DNA of 59,138 nucleotides from assembly GCA_020251025.1 (NCBI GenBank), contig JADCDI010000021.1, forward strand, positions 1-59,138, given 5' to 3'. This stretch comes from Rhodobacter sp. GTDB taxonomy: Bacteria; Pseudomonadota; Alphaproteobacteria; Rhodobacterales; Rhodobacteraceae. Numbering within the stretch: position 1 is the first letter of the stretch; every line of letters begins with the position of its first letter. This document shows, piece by piece, positions 18,877 through 30,105 of this stretch. The notes under the pieces were generated by a model. The model saw nothing but the letters and a program-made list of their open reading frames with translations. It had not been told where the DNA came from and did not search any database. Made by a program: the position numbers and the translations under genes.

Positions 18877-21279
18877 ATGGTCGCCCTGCCCCCCGCCCTG
18901 TCCCGCTGGTTTGCCGCAAAAGGCTGGTCGCTTCACCCCCATCAGCTTGCCATGCTGGCGCGCGCCGGTGAACCGGCAACCCTGCTGATTGCGCCCACAG
19001 GGGGCGGCAAGACGCTGGCCGGGTTCCTGCCGACGCTGGCCGAACTGGCAGAGGGGCGGCAGACAGGCTTGCACACGCTCTATATCTCTCCGCTGAAGGC
19101 GCTGACGGCCGACATCCGCCGCAACCTGCGCGCGCCCGTCGAAGGGGCGGGCCTGCCCATCCGGATCGAGGACAGGACGGGCGATACCCCTTACACACAG
19201 CGGCGGCGCCAGCGCGCCGATCCGCCGCATATCCTGCTGACCACGCCCGAAAGCCTGGCCCTGCTGCTGAGTTACGAAGATGCCCCCCGGATCTTTGCCG
19301 GGCTGCAGCGCGTCATCGTCGATGAGATTCACGCACTTGCCGAAAGCAAGCGGGGCGATCAGCTGATGCTGTGCCTGTCACGCCTGCAGGCGCTGTGCCC
19401 CGGGCTGCGCCGCGTCGGCCTGTCGGCGACGGTGGAAGACCCCCCTGCACTGGCCCGGTTCCTGGCGCGCAACCCGGACCCCTGCGGCATCCTGATGGCC
19501 GATCCGGGGCCGGAGCCGGACATTTCCATGCTGCAAACCGATGTGCCGCCGCCATGGTCGGGCGGGGGCGGGCGCCATGCCATTCCGGCGATCCTGGCCG
19601 AGGTCAGGCGGCACCGCACGACGCTGATCTTTCACAACACGCGCGCCCAGGCAGAAATCTTCTTTCACGCGCTGTGGATGGATAACGAAGAGTCACTGCC
19701 CATCGGCATTCACCACGGGTCCCTGGCGCGCGAACAGCGCGAGCGGGTGGAACAGGCGATGGCCGCAGGCGCGCTGCGGGCCGTTGTCTGTACCGGCAGC
19801 CTTGATCTGGGGATCGATTGGGGCGATGTCGATCTGGTCATCCAGGTCGGCGCGCCAAAGAACGTCAAACGGCTGGTGCAGCGGATCGGCCGGGCCAATC
19901 ACCGCTACAACGCCCCTTCCAAAGCGCTGCTGGTGCCCGCGAACCGCTTTGAGGTGGTGGAATGCCGGGCCGCGCTGGAAGCGGCGCGCGAGCACGATCT
20001 GGACGGCACGCCACGCGGGCCGGGGCCGCGCGATGTCTTGTGCCAGCATATCCTGCTGCTGGCCTGCGCCGGGCCGGTTGATGCCGATGCGCTTTATGCC
20101 GAAGTCATCTCTGCCGGTCCCTATGCCGATCTGTCCCGGCCCGGCTTTGACGCCTGTCTGGAATTTGCGGCCACCGGCGGCTATGCCCTGCGCGCCTATG
20201 ACCGCTGGCAGCGGCTGATGCGGCACAATGGCCGGTGGCAGCTTCGCGACCCGCGCGCGGCGCAGGTGATCCGGATGAACCTGGGCACGATCATCGACAC
20301 GGAAACGCTGAAAGTACGCCTCAAGAACCGAAGCGGCGGCACCCCCCTGGGCGAGGTCGAGGAGTATTTCGCCTCGACCCTGACGCCCGGCGATACCTTT
20401 CTGATCGGCGGTCAGGTCGTGCGCTATGACGGTCTGCGCGAGATGACGGTCGAGGTGACCCGCCAGCCCGGACGCGATCCGAAGATCGCCGTCTTTGGCG
20501 GCACGAAGTTCGCCACATCCACCCTGCTGACGCAGCGGATCATGCGCATGTTCCAGCAGCCATCCTGGCCGGACCTGCCCGCGCATACTGCGGCCTGGCT
20601 GGCGCTGCAGCGCAAGGTGTCGCGTCTGCCGGAACCTGACCGCCTGCTGGTGGAAAGCTTTCCCTGCGAGGGGCGCGAACATCTGTGCATCTACGGCTTT
20701 GCCGGGCGCAACGGGCAGCAGACGCTGGGCCTTCTGCTGACCAAGCGGATGGAGGACGAGGGGCTGCTCCCGCTGGGTTTTGTCGCAACCGACTATGCCA
20801 CGATGATCTGGGGCCTTGATCCGGTCACGGACCCCGGCCCGCTGTTCGACCCGTCGCGGCTGCGCGACGGGCTGGAGGGCTGGCTTCGGGGCAATGCGGT
20901 GATGAAGCGCACCTTCCGCAACTCGGCCATCATCGCGGGCCTGATCGAGCGGACGCACCCGGGCCGCCGCAAGACCGGGCGGCAGGCCACCTTTTCGTCA
21001 GATGTGCTTTACGACACGCTGCTCAAATACGATCCCGATCATCTGATGCTGCAGATCACGCGGGAAGAGGCGCTGCGCGGTCTGGTCGACTTTGGCCGGA
21101 TCGAAGAGATGCTGGCGCGCGTCCAGGGCCGGATCGACCTGTTGCGCCTGCCGCACCTGTCCCCCCTTGCCGCGCCAATGATGCTGGAAATGGGGCGCGT
21201 GCCGGTCGAAGGTGCCGCCCGCGACCGGCTGATGGCCGAGACGGCGGACCGGCTGATGCGCGAGGCCGGGCTTGGCTGA
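18877..21279 (+). CDS. Ligase-associated DEXH-box helicase (Lhr-like core)
   Basis: An 800-residue superfamily 2 helicase. Walker A is APTGGGKTLAGF (39-50), motif II is DEIH (149-152), motif III is LSAT, and the C-terminal helicase domain contains VQRIGRANHRYN. The length and the long C-terminal region fit the Lhr-core type that sits beside DNA ligase genes and PdeM in many proteobacteria (ligase-associated DNA damage response helicase). It probably unwinds DNA or hybrids during single-strand repair. PdeM follows directly. The ATP-dependent ligase and exonuclease that usually complete the set are not in this window. Confidence 0.88.
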   Translation: MVALPPALSRWFAAKGWSLHPHQLAMLARAGEPATLLIAPTGGGKTLAGFLPTLAELAEGRQTGLHTLYISPLKALTADIRRNLRAPVEGAGLPIRIEDRTGDTPYTQRRRQRADPPHILLTTPESLALLLSYEDAPRIFAGLQRVIVDEIHALAESKRGDQLMLCLSRLQALCPGLRRVGLSATVEDPPALARFLARNPDPCGILMADPGPEPDISMLQTDVPPPWSGGGGRHAIPAILAEVRRHRTTLIFHNTRAQAEIFFHALWMDNEESLPIGIHHGSLAREQRERVEQAMAAGALRAVVCTGSLDLGIDWGDVDLVIQVGAPKNVKRLVQRIGRANHRYNAPSKALLVPANRFEVVECRAALEAAREHDLDGTPRGPGPRDVLCQHILLLACAGPVDADALYAEVISAGPYADLSRPGFDACLEFAATGGYALRAYDRWQRLMRHNGRWQLRDPRAAQVIRMNLGTIIDTETLKVRLKNRSGGTPLGEVEEYFASTLTPGDTFLIGGQVVRYDGLREMTVEVTRQPGRDPKIAVFGGTKFATSTLLTQRIMRMFQQPSWPDLPAHTAAWLALQRKVSRLPEPDRLLVESFPCEGREHLCIYGFAGRNGQQTLGLLLTKRMEDEGLLPLGFVATDYATMIWGLDPVTDPGPLFDPSRLRDGLEGWLRGNAVMKRTFRNSAIIAGLIERTHPGRRKTGRQATFSSDVLYDTLLKYDPDHLMLQITREEALRGLVDFGRIEEMLARVQGRIDLLRLPHLSPLAAPMMLEMGRVPVEGAARDRLMAETADRLMREAGLG

Positions 21280-21319
21280 GCCCTTGCCAAGCCGCGACCC
21301 GTCAGGCATCGCATCTGGC

Positions 21320-21970
21320 ATGACCGCCCATGCCTTCACTTTGGCCGGCCAGCCGCTGCTGGCCCTTGCGTCAGGTGCGCTGTACTGGCCCGCGCAGGAT
21401 CTTCTGTGCGTGTCGGACCTGCATCTGGGAAAATCGGAACGTCTTGCCCGGCGCGGCGGCACCTTGCTGCCCCCCTATGAGACGCGCGAAACCCTGACAA
21501 GGCTGGATGGTGTGCTGGCGGCCACGGGCGCGCGCCATGTGGTCTGCCTGGGCGACAGTTTCGATGACGGGGCCGCCGGGGGCGGGCTGGAAGAAGACGA
21601 CAGGCTGCGGCTCTGCGCGCTGATGGCGGGGCGCCGCTGGACCTGGATTGCGGGAAACCACGATCCTGCCCCGCTGGTCCCGGGCGGCACCCACCTGTCC
21701 GAGTTTGCCACGGCGGGGCTGACCTTCCGCCACATCGCGCTGCCGGGGAAAACGGGCGAGGTATCCGGCCACTTCCATCCCAAAGCCAGGGTCGCGGGGC
21801 GCAGCCGCCCCTGCTTTCTGATCGACAGGGCAAGGGTCATTCTGCCCGCCTTCGGCTGCTACACGGGCGGGCTGCGCGCCACCGACCCGGCGCTGGCCGC
21901 CCTTATGGGGCCACAGGCCCTGGCCGTTCTGACCGGCCCAAGGGCGCTGGCCATTCCGATGCCCCGCTGA
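21320..21970 (+). CDS. pdeM: Ligase-associated metallophosphoesterase PdeM
   Basis: A 216-residue calcineurin-like metallophosphatase with the metal-binding set in order: SDLHLGKSE (D33, H35), CLGDSFDDG (79-82), AGNHDP (112-115) and SGHFHPK (150-154). This combination, and the position right after the Lhr-like helicase, match the ligase-associated endonuclease PdeM. The ATG at 21320 is preferred. A TTG at 21272, overlapping the helicase stop by 8 bp, would add 16 residues and would couple translation. It converges with folD. Confidence 0.88.
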   Translation: MTAHAFTLAGQPLLALASGALYWPAQDLLCVSDLHLGKSERLARRGGTLLPPYETRETLTRLDGVLAATGARHVVCLGDSFDDGAAGGGLEEDDRLRLCALMAGRRWTWIAGNHDPAPLVPGGTHLSEFATAGLTFRHIALPGKTGEVSGHFHPKARVAGRSRPCFLIDRARVILPAFGCYTGGLRATDPALAALMGPQALAVLTGPRALAIPMPR

Positions 21971-22036
21971 TCCGAAACCAGCCCTGGTGCCAGGCCCGTC
22001 CGGTCTTGCCACGGCTTCGGCCCATGGCGGGGCCGG

Positions 22037-22927
22037 TCAGGCCGTCAGGCCGTCCGGTTCCGGCAGCCCCTTTGCCCGGCAGCAGGCCGTCAGCGTATTG
22101 GCCAGAAGGCAGGCGATGGTCATCGGCCCGACGCCACCCGGCACGGGCGTAATGGCACCGGCCACGGCGGCGGCACTGGCGTAATCGACATCGCCCACCA
22201 GACGCAGCTTGCCGTTGCGTTCCACCCGGTTGATGCCCACGTCGATCACAGTGGCACCGGGGCGCACCATGTCGCCGGTGATCATTTCCGCCCGCCCGAC
22301 GGCGGCCACCAGGATATCCGCCCCCCGGCACACCGCGCCAAGGTCTTTCGTGCGCGAATGCGCGATTGTAACGGTGCAACTGTCGCCCAGCAGCAGCTGT
22401 GCCATCGGCTTGCCGACGATGTTGCTGCGGCCCACGACCACGGCGTTCAGACCGGCCAGCGATCCGTGATGGTCGCGCAGCAGCATCAGGCAGCCCAGCG
22501 GGGTGCAGGGCACCATCGCCTTTTGCCCGGTGCCCAGCAGCCCGACGTTGGAGATATGGAAGCCGTCAACATCCTTGGCCGGATCAATCGCATTGATTGC
22601 CAGATCGCTGTCCAGATGTTTCGGCAGCGGCAGTTGCACCAGAATGCCGTGTACGGCCGGATCGGCGTTCAGGGCGGCAATCAGCGCCAGCAGGTCCGCC
22701 TCGGATGTTTGTGCAGGCAGCCTGTGTTCGAAGGACTGCATCCCGGCTTCGGTGGTCTGGGTGCCCTTGTTGCGCACATAAACCTGCGAGGCCGGGTCTT
22801 CGCCCACCAACACAACGGCCAGGCCCGGCACCAGCCCGTGTTCGTCGCGCAGCCGTGCCACATGGGCTGCGACCTGCGCCCGCACGCGGGCTGCAAACGC
22901 CTTGCCGTCAATCACCCTCGCGGTCAT
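22037..22927 (-). CDS. folD: Methylenetetrahydrofolate dehydrogenase / cyclohydrolase FolD
   Basis: A 296-residue bifunctional one-carbon enzyme interconverting 5,10-methylene-, methenyl- and 10-formyl-THF. It contains [17 protein letters not shown] with the catalytic lysine, [13 protein letters not shown], the NADP loop [17 protein letters not shown], and the C-terminal [11 protein letters not shown]. It is last in fhs-chorismate mutase-folD, all on the minus strand, and its start overlaps the mutase by 20 bp. Together with Fhs it links formate to the folate pool. Confidence 0.95.
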   Translation of the reverse strand: MTARVIDGKAFAARVRAQVAAHVARLRDEHGLVPGLAVVLVGEDPASQVYVRNKGTQTTEAGMQSFEHRLPAQTSEADLLALIAALNADPAVHGILVQLPLPKHLDSDLAINAIDPAKDVDGFHISNVGLLGTGQKAMVPCTPLGCLMLLRDHHGSLAGLNAVVVGRSNIVGKPMAQLLLGDSCTVTIAHSRTKDLGAVCRGADILVAAVGRAEMITGDMVRPGATVIDVGINRVERNGKLRLVGDVDYASAAAVAGAITPVPGGVGPMTIACLLANTLTACCRAKGLPEPDGLTA

Positions 22928-23243
22928 TCCCTTTATCCCCCCGAAGCGAATCCGGCCCCAGCACGGATTCCTCGCGCGCGATCGACCAGTCGATCAGACG
23001 CCGCCACAGTTTCTCCACCAGTTCGGGCGGCAGGCCCTGCGCTTGGGCATGACGCCTCACATTGGCAACCACCTCTTCCACACGCGGGCTTATCCGCGCG
23101 GGCAGGCCAAGCCTGGCCTTCAACTCTCCCGCACGGTCGATATAGGCCGCCCGGGCCGCGAACAGCCTGACAAGCTCTTCGTCCACACGGTCGATTTCAG
23201 ACCGGATTTCGGCCATGGTTGCGCAGTCTGCCGGGGATTTCAT
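22908..23243 (-). CDS. Chorismate mutase (AroQ type)
   Basis: A 111-residue all-helical protein of the AroQ type, with [38 protein letters not shown] and [19 protein letters not shown]. It would convert chorismate to prephenate for Phe and Tyr synthesis. Isochorismate-pyruvate lyase-like members of the fold share this pattern and cannot be excluded. It sits between fhs (71-bp gap) and folD (20-bp overlap), a placement with no metabolic logic beyond co-expression. A later ATG at 23216 (MAEIRSEID) is a possible alternative start. Confidence 0.85.
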   Translation of the reverse strand: MKSPADCATMAEIRSEIDRVDEELVRLFAARAAYIDRAGELKARLGLPARISPRVEEVVANVRRHAQAQGLPPELVEKLWRRLIDWSIAREESVLGPDSLRGDKGNDREGD

Positions 23244-23314
23244 CGCGGTCGATCCACCTTCAGGGATGCCTGCGTCTTAGCGCGGACATCCTTGGCCTGC
23301 AACGCGACACCCTG

Positions 23315-24991
23315 TCAGAACAGACCTTCGACGTTGCCATCCCCGTTCAGCCGGATCACTTCGGCCGACGGCACCTTGGGAAGGCCCGGCATCGTCATGA
23401 TCTCGCCGCAGATCACCACGATAAATCCGGCCCCGGCCGAAAGGCGCACTTCGCGCACCGGCACCGAATGCCCGGTCGGCGCGCCGCGCAGGTTCGGATC
23501 GGTGGTAAAGGAATACTGGGTCTTGGCCATGCAGATCGGCAGGTGGCCATAACCTGCGGCTTCCCAGGCTTTCAGCTGATCCCGGATGGACTTGTCGGCC
23601 AGCACCCCGTCGGCATGATAGATGCGCCTGGCGATGGTTTCGATCTTCTGAAACAGCGGCATGTCATCGGGATAAAGCGGCGCAAAATTCGCGCTGCCGC
23701 CTTCGGCCAGCGCCACGACCTTGTGCGCCAGCTCTTCGATCCCGGCAGAACCATCCGCCCAATGCCTGCACAGGATCGCCTCGGCCCCCTGTTGGGCAAC
23801 ATAGGCTTTCACGGCAGCCACTTCGGCCTCGGTATCGCTGAAGAAGTGGTTGATGGCGACCACCACCGGCACGCCAAAGCCTTTCACATTGCCGATATGG
23901 CGGCCCAGATTGGGGCAGCCCTTCCGGACGGCTTCGACATTCTCGGTGCCGAGATCGGCCTTGGCAACGCCGCCGTTCATCTTCATGGCGCGCACCGTTG
24001 CCACGATCACCGCGACCGAAGGCTTCAGCCCGGCCTTACGGCACTTGATGTCAAAGAATTTCTCGGCCCCCAGGTCGGCCCCGAAACCGGCTTCGGTCAC
24101 GACATAGTCGCCCAGCTTCAGCGCTGTCGCAGTAGCGATGACCGAATTGCAGCCATGCGCGATATTCGCAAACGGGCCGCCATGGACAAAGGCGGGGTTG
24201 TTTTCCAGCGTCTGCACCAGGTTCGGCTGCATCGCATCCTTAAGCAGGACGGTCATCGCGCCGTCCGCCTTCAGGTCGCGGCAATAGATGGGCTTCTTGT
24301 CGCGGGTATAGGCAACCACGATATCGCCAAGCCGCTTTTCAAGATCGGCCAGATCCCTGGACAGGCACAGGATCGCCATGACCTCGGATGCGACGGTGAT
24401 GTCAAACCCGGTCTGGCGCGGGAAGCCGTTGGAAATGCCGCCCAGGGATACGACGATGTCGCGCAGCGCGCGGTCGTTCATGTCCATGACCCGCCGCCAC
24501 ACGATGCGGCGTTCGTCAATCTCCAGGCTGTTGCCCCAGTAGATGTGGTTGTCGATCATCGCCGACAGCAGGTTATGGGCCGCAGTGATCGCGTGAAAGT
24601 CGCCGGTGAAGTGCAGGTTCATCTCTTCCATCGGCACGACCTGGGCGTAGCCGCCGCCGGCAGCCCCGCCCTTCATGCCGAAATTCGGGCCTAGGCTGGC
24701 TTCGCGGATGCAGACCACGGCCTTCTTGCCGATCCGGTTCAAGCCATCGCCCAGACCGACGGTCGTCGTTGTCTTGCCTTCGCCAGCAGGCGTCGGGTTG
24801 ATCGCCGTCACCAGGATCAACTTGCCCGACGGCCTGCCTTCCAGACTTTTGATGAATGCCTGGTCGATCTTGGCCTTGTCATGACCGTAGGGCAGCAGAT
24901 GCTCTGACGGGATGCCCAGCTTTGCGCCGATGTCAAGGATCGGCCTTTTCCTGGCTTCGCGGGCAATCTCGATATCGGTCTTCACGGCCAT
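23315..24991 (-). CDS. fhs: Formate--tetrahydrofolate ligase
   Basis: A 558-residue protein with the Fhs nucleotide-binding loop [18 protein letters not shown] (67-84), [17 protein letters not shown] and [11 protein letters not shown]. It ligates formate to THF using ATP, forming 10-formyl-THF. The downstream chorismate mutase and folD are on the same strand, so formate can pass on to methylene-THF through FolD. The ATG at 24991 has GGAGTGAAGG just upstream. A perfect 16-bp palindrome about 110 bp upstream may be its operator. Confidence 0.95.
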   Translation of the reverse strand: MAVKTDIEIAREARKRPILDIGAKLGIPSEHLLPYGHDKAKIDQAFIKSLEGRPSGKLILVTAINPTPAGEGKTTTTVGLGDGLNRIGKKAVVCIREASLGPNFGMKGGAAGGGYAQVVPMEEMNLHFTGDFHAITAAHNLLSAMIDNHIYWGNSLEIDERRIVWRRVMDMNDRALRDIVVSLGGISNGFPRQTGFDITVASEVMAILCLSRDLADLEKRLGDIVVAYTRDKKPIYCRDLKADGAMTVLLKDAMQPNLVQTLENNPAFVHGGPFANIAHGCNSVIATATALKLGDYVVTEAGFGADLGAEKFFDIKCRKAGLKPSVAVIVATVRAMKMNGGVAKADLGTENVEAVRKGCPNLGRHIGNVKGFGVPVVVAINHFFSDTEAEVAAVKAYVAQQGAEAILCRHWADGSAGIEELAHKVVALAEGGSANFAPLYPDDMPLFQKIETIARRIYHADGVLADKSIRDQLKAWEAAGYGHLPICMAKTQYSFTTDPNLRGAPTGHSVPVREVRLSAGAGFIVVICGEIMTMPGLPKVPSAEVIRLNGDGNVEGLF

Positions 24992-25428
24992 CCTTCACTC
25001 CCGTCGGGGCCCATGCCCCCTTCGGCGCGGTGATAGCGGAGCGGTCGTGTCGCAGACGGCGCTTTTCCGACCCATCCGGCGCAAAATCCGCCAGCGCCTG
25101 TTTCCGATCGGAAACCATGGCACGCCTGCAGGGAATCATGCCTTGCCGCCGCGCGCCGCGCCCGGGGTCCGACAAAACGGGCAATCACGGCATCCCGTGC
25201 CCGGGCTGTCAGACCCGCCTTGCGGTCAGGAGCGGTCCCAAGCCAGAGACCTCTTGCGCAAAAGGGGGGTGCGACCAGGGCGGGCATGACATTCCTGCGG
25301 CAGGCAAGGACGAAAGACAGACATGTCGGCCAAACGGGCCGGGCCGGTGCCGCCCGCCGGGGCGCAGACTCAAACGCCCCGAACCCTGGCCAAGGCCGGT
25401 CCGGGGCGGGGGCCGTTCCGCCACGGGG
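24992..25428. other. Intergenic region upstream of fhs
   Basis: A 437-bp gap between fhs and the end of ftsH, both on the minus strand. It should contain the fhs promoter and the 3' end of the ftsH transcript. Apart from the palindrome at 25100-25115 nothing was recognised, and no open frame here looks like a real protein. Confidence 0.5.
25100..25115. promoter_or_regulatory. Perfect 16-bp palindrome upstream of fhs
   Basis: GTTTCCGATCGGAAAC is fully self-complementary and lies 109 bp before the fhs ATG, in non-coding DNA. It is the size of a site for a dimeric repressor or activator. The regulator is unknown. Confidence 0.45.
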
Positions 25429-27345
<1,917 letters not shown>

Positions 27346-27395
27346 GAAATGCCTCCATACCCGCCGCCGGGCCTGGTGCCCGCAGCCCTGGCGGT

Positions 27396-27423
27396 AAGAT
27401 AGCCATTAAACCGGGCGGTTCAA
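27396..27423 (-). promoter_or_regulatory. Possible ftsH promoter
   Basis: On the minus strand TTGAAC (27418-27423), a 16-bp spacer and TATCTT (27396-27401) lie 51 bp before the GTG of ftsH. This fits a housekeeping or sigma-32-like promoter. ftsH is a common heat-shock gene, but assignment to a sigma factor is not possible by eye. Confidence 0.35.
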
Positions 27424-28658
27424 TGCGATAAAAGGGAAAGAAAGAATCCATCCGCGCCGCCGGCCAGCTCTGCTGTCCAGCCCGGGGCGTTTCGGACCAG
27501 GGGTGCGGCGATCAGAACCCCGGCCCGCCAGACAGAAGGCGATGCCAGAAGGGTGGCCCGCGGCAGGCCCGCCTTGCGCCAGTCCCCCGCAGCGGACAGA
27601 CCCGCCCCGCCAAGGGCCCTGACGTGCAACCCTATGGAATCAGGCCCATAAACATTCCATCGGCGGTCCCAGATCTGTCCGGGCGCGGCCACGGTTGAAC
27701 GCACCGCCTGCCATTCGCGCGTCACGCGCAGCGCCGGGCCGCGCAGGCTGACGCGGCATCCCGCAAGCGTGCCGCCCCGGCCCGCGCCGACCGCCGCCAG
27801 AAGCGCCTGCACCGATGCGGCGCGCGGGCCATAATCCGCCGACCCGACCCAGCCCAGCGCCCCGACAAGCAGCCTGCGCCGGATTTCGGCGGGCAGGTCC
27901 TGAAACGCTGTCCGGTCCATCACCACATCGCCGCCTTCGATCCGGGCAATCTCGCGGGCGGCGGCCTCGGTCTGGTGTTCAAGGGCGGTTCGGGCCAGGC
28001 GCATCTGACCGGCAACGCCTGCCAGCACCGCAGGCGTGATCCCCAGCGGCGCAAGATGCGCCAGCGCGCGGCGCGCCTTCACGCGGTCAAACCGCAGCGC
28101 GTCATTGGACGGATCCTCGATCCAGTCCTGCCCGCGCGCCCGCAGACAGGCGCGCAGATCGTCGCGGCTGACCGACAGAAGCGGGCGAAGCCAGATCATC
28201 CCCTGCGCCCGGCGCCGCCCGGACATGGCAGACAGACCGTCCACCCCGGCCCGCCGGGCCAGCCGCATCAGCACGGTTTCAGCCTGATCGTCCTGTGTGT
28301 GACCCAGGGCCACGGCAGCCAGCCCCGCCGCCCTGGCCCAATCCGCGATCAGCGACAGACGGGCGCGCCGCGCCTGATCCTGCAGGTTTCCCGACCCGTC
28401 CCATCCCTGCCAGTGCAGGATGTGGTGCGGCACGCCAAGCCCGGAACAAAGCCGGGCCACCCAGGCGGCCTCGGCCGCCGCTTCGGGCCGCAGACCGTGA
28501 TCGACCGTCACTGCCTGCACCTTCAGGCCGGCCTCGGCGGCAAGCACAAGCAGTGCCACCGAATCCCCGCCCCCGGAAACCGCAAGGCCCAGCGGATGAT
28601 CCGCCGGGCCCAGCGCGGCCCGGAAGGCCGCCGTCAGCGCAGGAATTGCCGCGCTCAC
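27420..28658 (-). CDS. tilS: tRNA(Ile)-lysidine synthase TilS
   Basis: A 412-residue PP-loop ATPase with SGGGDSVALLVL (28-39), followed by VDHGLRPEAAAEA and LGHTQDDQAETVLMRLARR. It modifies C34 of the CAT-anticodon tRNA-Ile so that it reads AUA, an essential step. The ATG at 28658 overlaps the cpoB stop by 4 bp (ATGA), placing it at the end of the tol-pal operon and immediately before ftsH. This tilS-ftsH neighbourhood is widespread in bacteria. Confidence 0.93.
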   Translation of the reverse strand: MSAAIPALTAAFRAALGPADHPLGLAVSGGGDSVALLVLAAEAGLKVQAVTVDHGLRPEAAAEAAWVARLCSGLGVPHHILHWQGWDGSGNLQDQARRARLSLIADWARAAGLAAVALGHTQDDQAETVLMRLARRAGVDGLSAMSGRRRAQGMIWLRPLLSVSRDDLRACLRARGQDWIEDPSNDALRFDRVKARRALAHLAPLGITPAVLAGVAGQMRLARTALEHQTEAAAREIARIEGGDVVMDRTAFQDLPAEIRRRLLVGALGWVGSADYGPRAASVQALLAAVGAGRGGTLAGCRVSLRGPALRVTREWQAVRSTVAAPGQIWDRRWNVYGPDSIGLHVRALGGAGLSAAGDWRKAGLPRATLLASPSVWRAGVLIAAPLVRNAPGWTAELAGGADGFFLSLLSH

Positions 28659-29488
28659 GTGCAGCCAAGCCCCTGCATGGCCGTTGCGGCCTGCGCCGCC
28701 GGGGCGGAACCGGGAAACCGCACGCCGACCTCGCGCAGGGTCACGCAGGCTTCGGGCACCTGCCCCAGGGTGCCAAGGCTTTGCCCCAGCTTAAGCAGCG
28801 CCTCGGGCGCGCGGGGGCCGTCGGGTGTTCCCGAGAAGCTTTCCAGATAGGCCCGCGCGGCATCCGCCGTTTCCCCGATCCGGCTCAGCGCTTCGCCAAG
28901 CAGGAAATAGGCATCCGCACTCAGGGGGCCGCCCGAATAGGTCTCGGTAAAGGTCTTAAAGAGGTCAGCGGCGGCGCGAAAGTCACCGGTGCCGAGCACC
29001 TCCCGGGCCCGGTCAAAGTCTGCCTGTTCGCCTACGGCAAGTTCCGGGGCATCCGCGCCCGCGACCGGGGCGGCCGGTGCAGGGGCCGGTGCCATGCCCG
29101 CCTCGCCCCCCAGCGGCGGGGTGGGGGGAAGGGCGGCCACATCCCCGCCTTCCAGTTCGGTCAGGCGGAACTCGATATCGCCGATGCGGTTGGTCCCGTC
29201 GGCCACGACCTTGTTGATGCGGAACTCCAGCGCTTCGGTCTTCGATGTGAGCTGCGACAGGGCGGCCTCGATGGCGTCGATGCGCTGCAGCGCTGATCCG
29301 CCGCCCAGTCCCGGCTGGCTGGCGCCGCTTGCCACCAGCTCCTGGCGCAGGGCGGTCACCTCCTGCGTCAGAACCGCCAGTTCCGACCGCAGATCGGCCA
29401 GGGTCTGGCTGCGGTCATCCTGTGCCGCTGCCGCAAAGGGCACCAGCAAAAGCAGGACGACGGCGGGAAGACACCGAAGATGGATCAT
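28655..29488 (-). CDS. cpoB: Tol-Pal system protein CpoB (YbgF)
   Basis: A 277-residue periplasmic protein. A signal peptide is followed by a coiled coil (about 25-105, with heptad-like DLRSELAVLTQEVTALRQEL), a Pro/Ala-rich linker (about 115-150) and a TPR-like C-terminal domain with the family's DADYF-like pattern (LSADAYFLLGEALSRIGET). CpoB links Tol-Pal to peptidoglycan synthesis by PBP1b. It follows pal and overlaps tilS, in the usual tol-pal order. Confidence 0.92.
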   Translation of the reverse strand: MIHLRCLPAVVLLLLVPFAAAAQDDRSQTLADLRSELAVLTQEVTALRQELVASGASQPGLGGGSALQRIDAIEAALSQLTSKTEALEFRINKVVADGTNRIGDIEFRLTELEGGDVAALPPTPPLGGEAGMAPAPAPAAPVAGADAPELAVGEQADFDRAREVLGTGDFRAAADLFKTFTETYSGGPLSADAYFLLGEALSRIGETADAARAYLESFSGTPDGPRAPEALLKLGQSLGTLGQVPEACVTLREVGVRFPGSAPAAQAATAMQGLGCT

Positions 29489-29489
29489 G

Positions 29490-30014
29490 TCAGCCTGCCA
29501 GACCCATCTGCAACACGGTTACGGCCCGGCGGTTCTTGGCGTAGCAGGCCTCGTCCGAACAGACCTCGACCGGGCGTTCCTTGCCGTAGCTGACGGTGCG
29601 CATCCGGCTTGGGCCGACACCCTGGGAAATCAGGAAATCCTGCACGGCGCTGGCCCGGCGGGCACCCAGTGCAAGGTTGTATTCCCGCGTGCCCTGCTCG
29701 TCGGCATGGCCTTCGATGATCACGGCGTAATCGGGGTTGGCATTAAGCCAGGCGGCCTGTCCGGTCAGGATGGTCCGCGCCGCGTCGGTCAGCGTGCTTT
29801 GGTCAACCGCAAACAGCACACGGTCGCCGACCGCCTGCTGGAAATAGGCCGGCGAGGCCGGATCGGACGGATCCCCAAGGCCTGTTGTGGCGATGCCACC
29901 GGCACCGTCGCCCCCCATGCCGCCTGCCCCCCCGGCACCGAAGCGGTCGGGATTGTTGCAGGCTGCAAGGCCAAGGACGGCCACCAGCAGCAGGGCTTTG
30001 GAAAGACTTCTCAT
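29490..30014 (-). CDS. pal: Peptidoglycan-associated lipoprotein Pal
   Basis: A 174-residue outer-membrane lipoprotein. The signal ends in lipobox LAAC (Cys19). A Gly-rich linker, FGAGGAGGMGGDGAGG, and an OmpA-type C-terminal domain follow, with EGHADEQGTREYNLALGARR, which binds meso-DAP of peptidoglycan. Pal anchors the outer membrane to the cell wall and moves with TolB during constriction. The ATG at 30014 starts the signal peptide, although the frame is open much further upstream. It sits 91 bp after tolB. Confidence 0.94.
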   Translation of the reverse strand: MRSLSKALLLVAVLGLAACNNPDRFGAGGAGGMGGDGAGGIATTGLGDPSDPASPAYFQQAVGDRVLFAVDQSTLTDAARTILTGQAAWLNANPDYAVIIEGHADEQGTREYNLALGARRASAVQDFLISQGVGPSRMRTVSYGKERPVEVCSDEACYAKNRRAVTVLQMGLAG

Positions 30015-30105
30015 GGGACTGTTCCTTCTTGGTCTTGGGACAAGGCTCGACGCCCGCAGGATAGCAAGGATCAGACCGCCCTGCAAACCGGCGCGGCCCG
30101 GCGTC

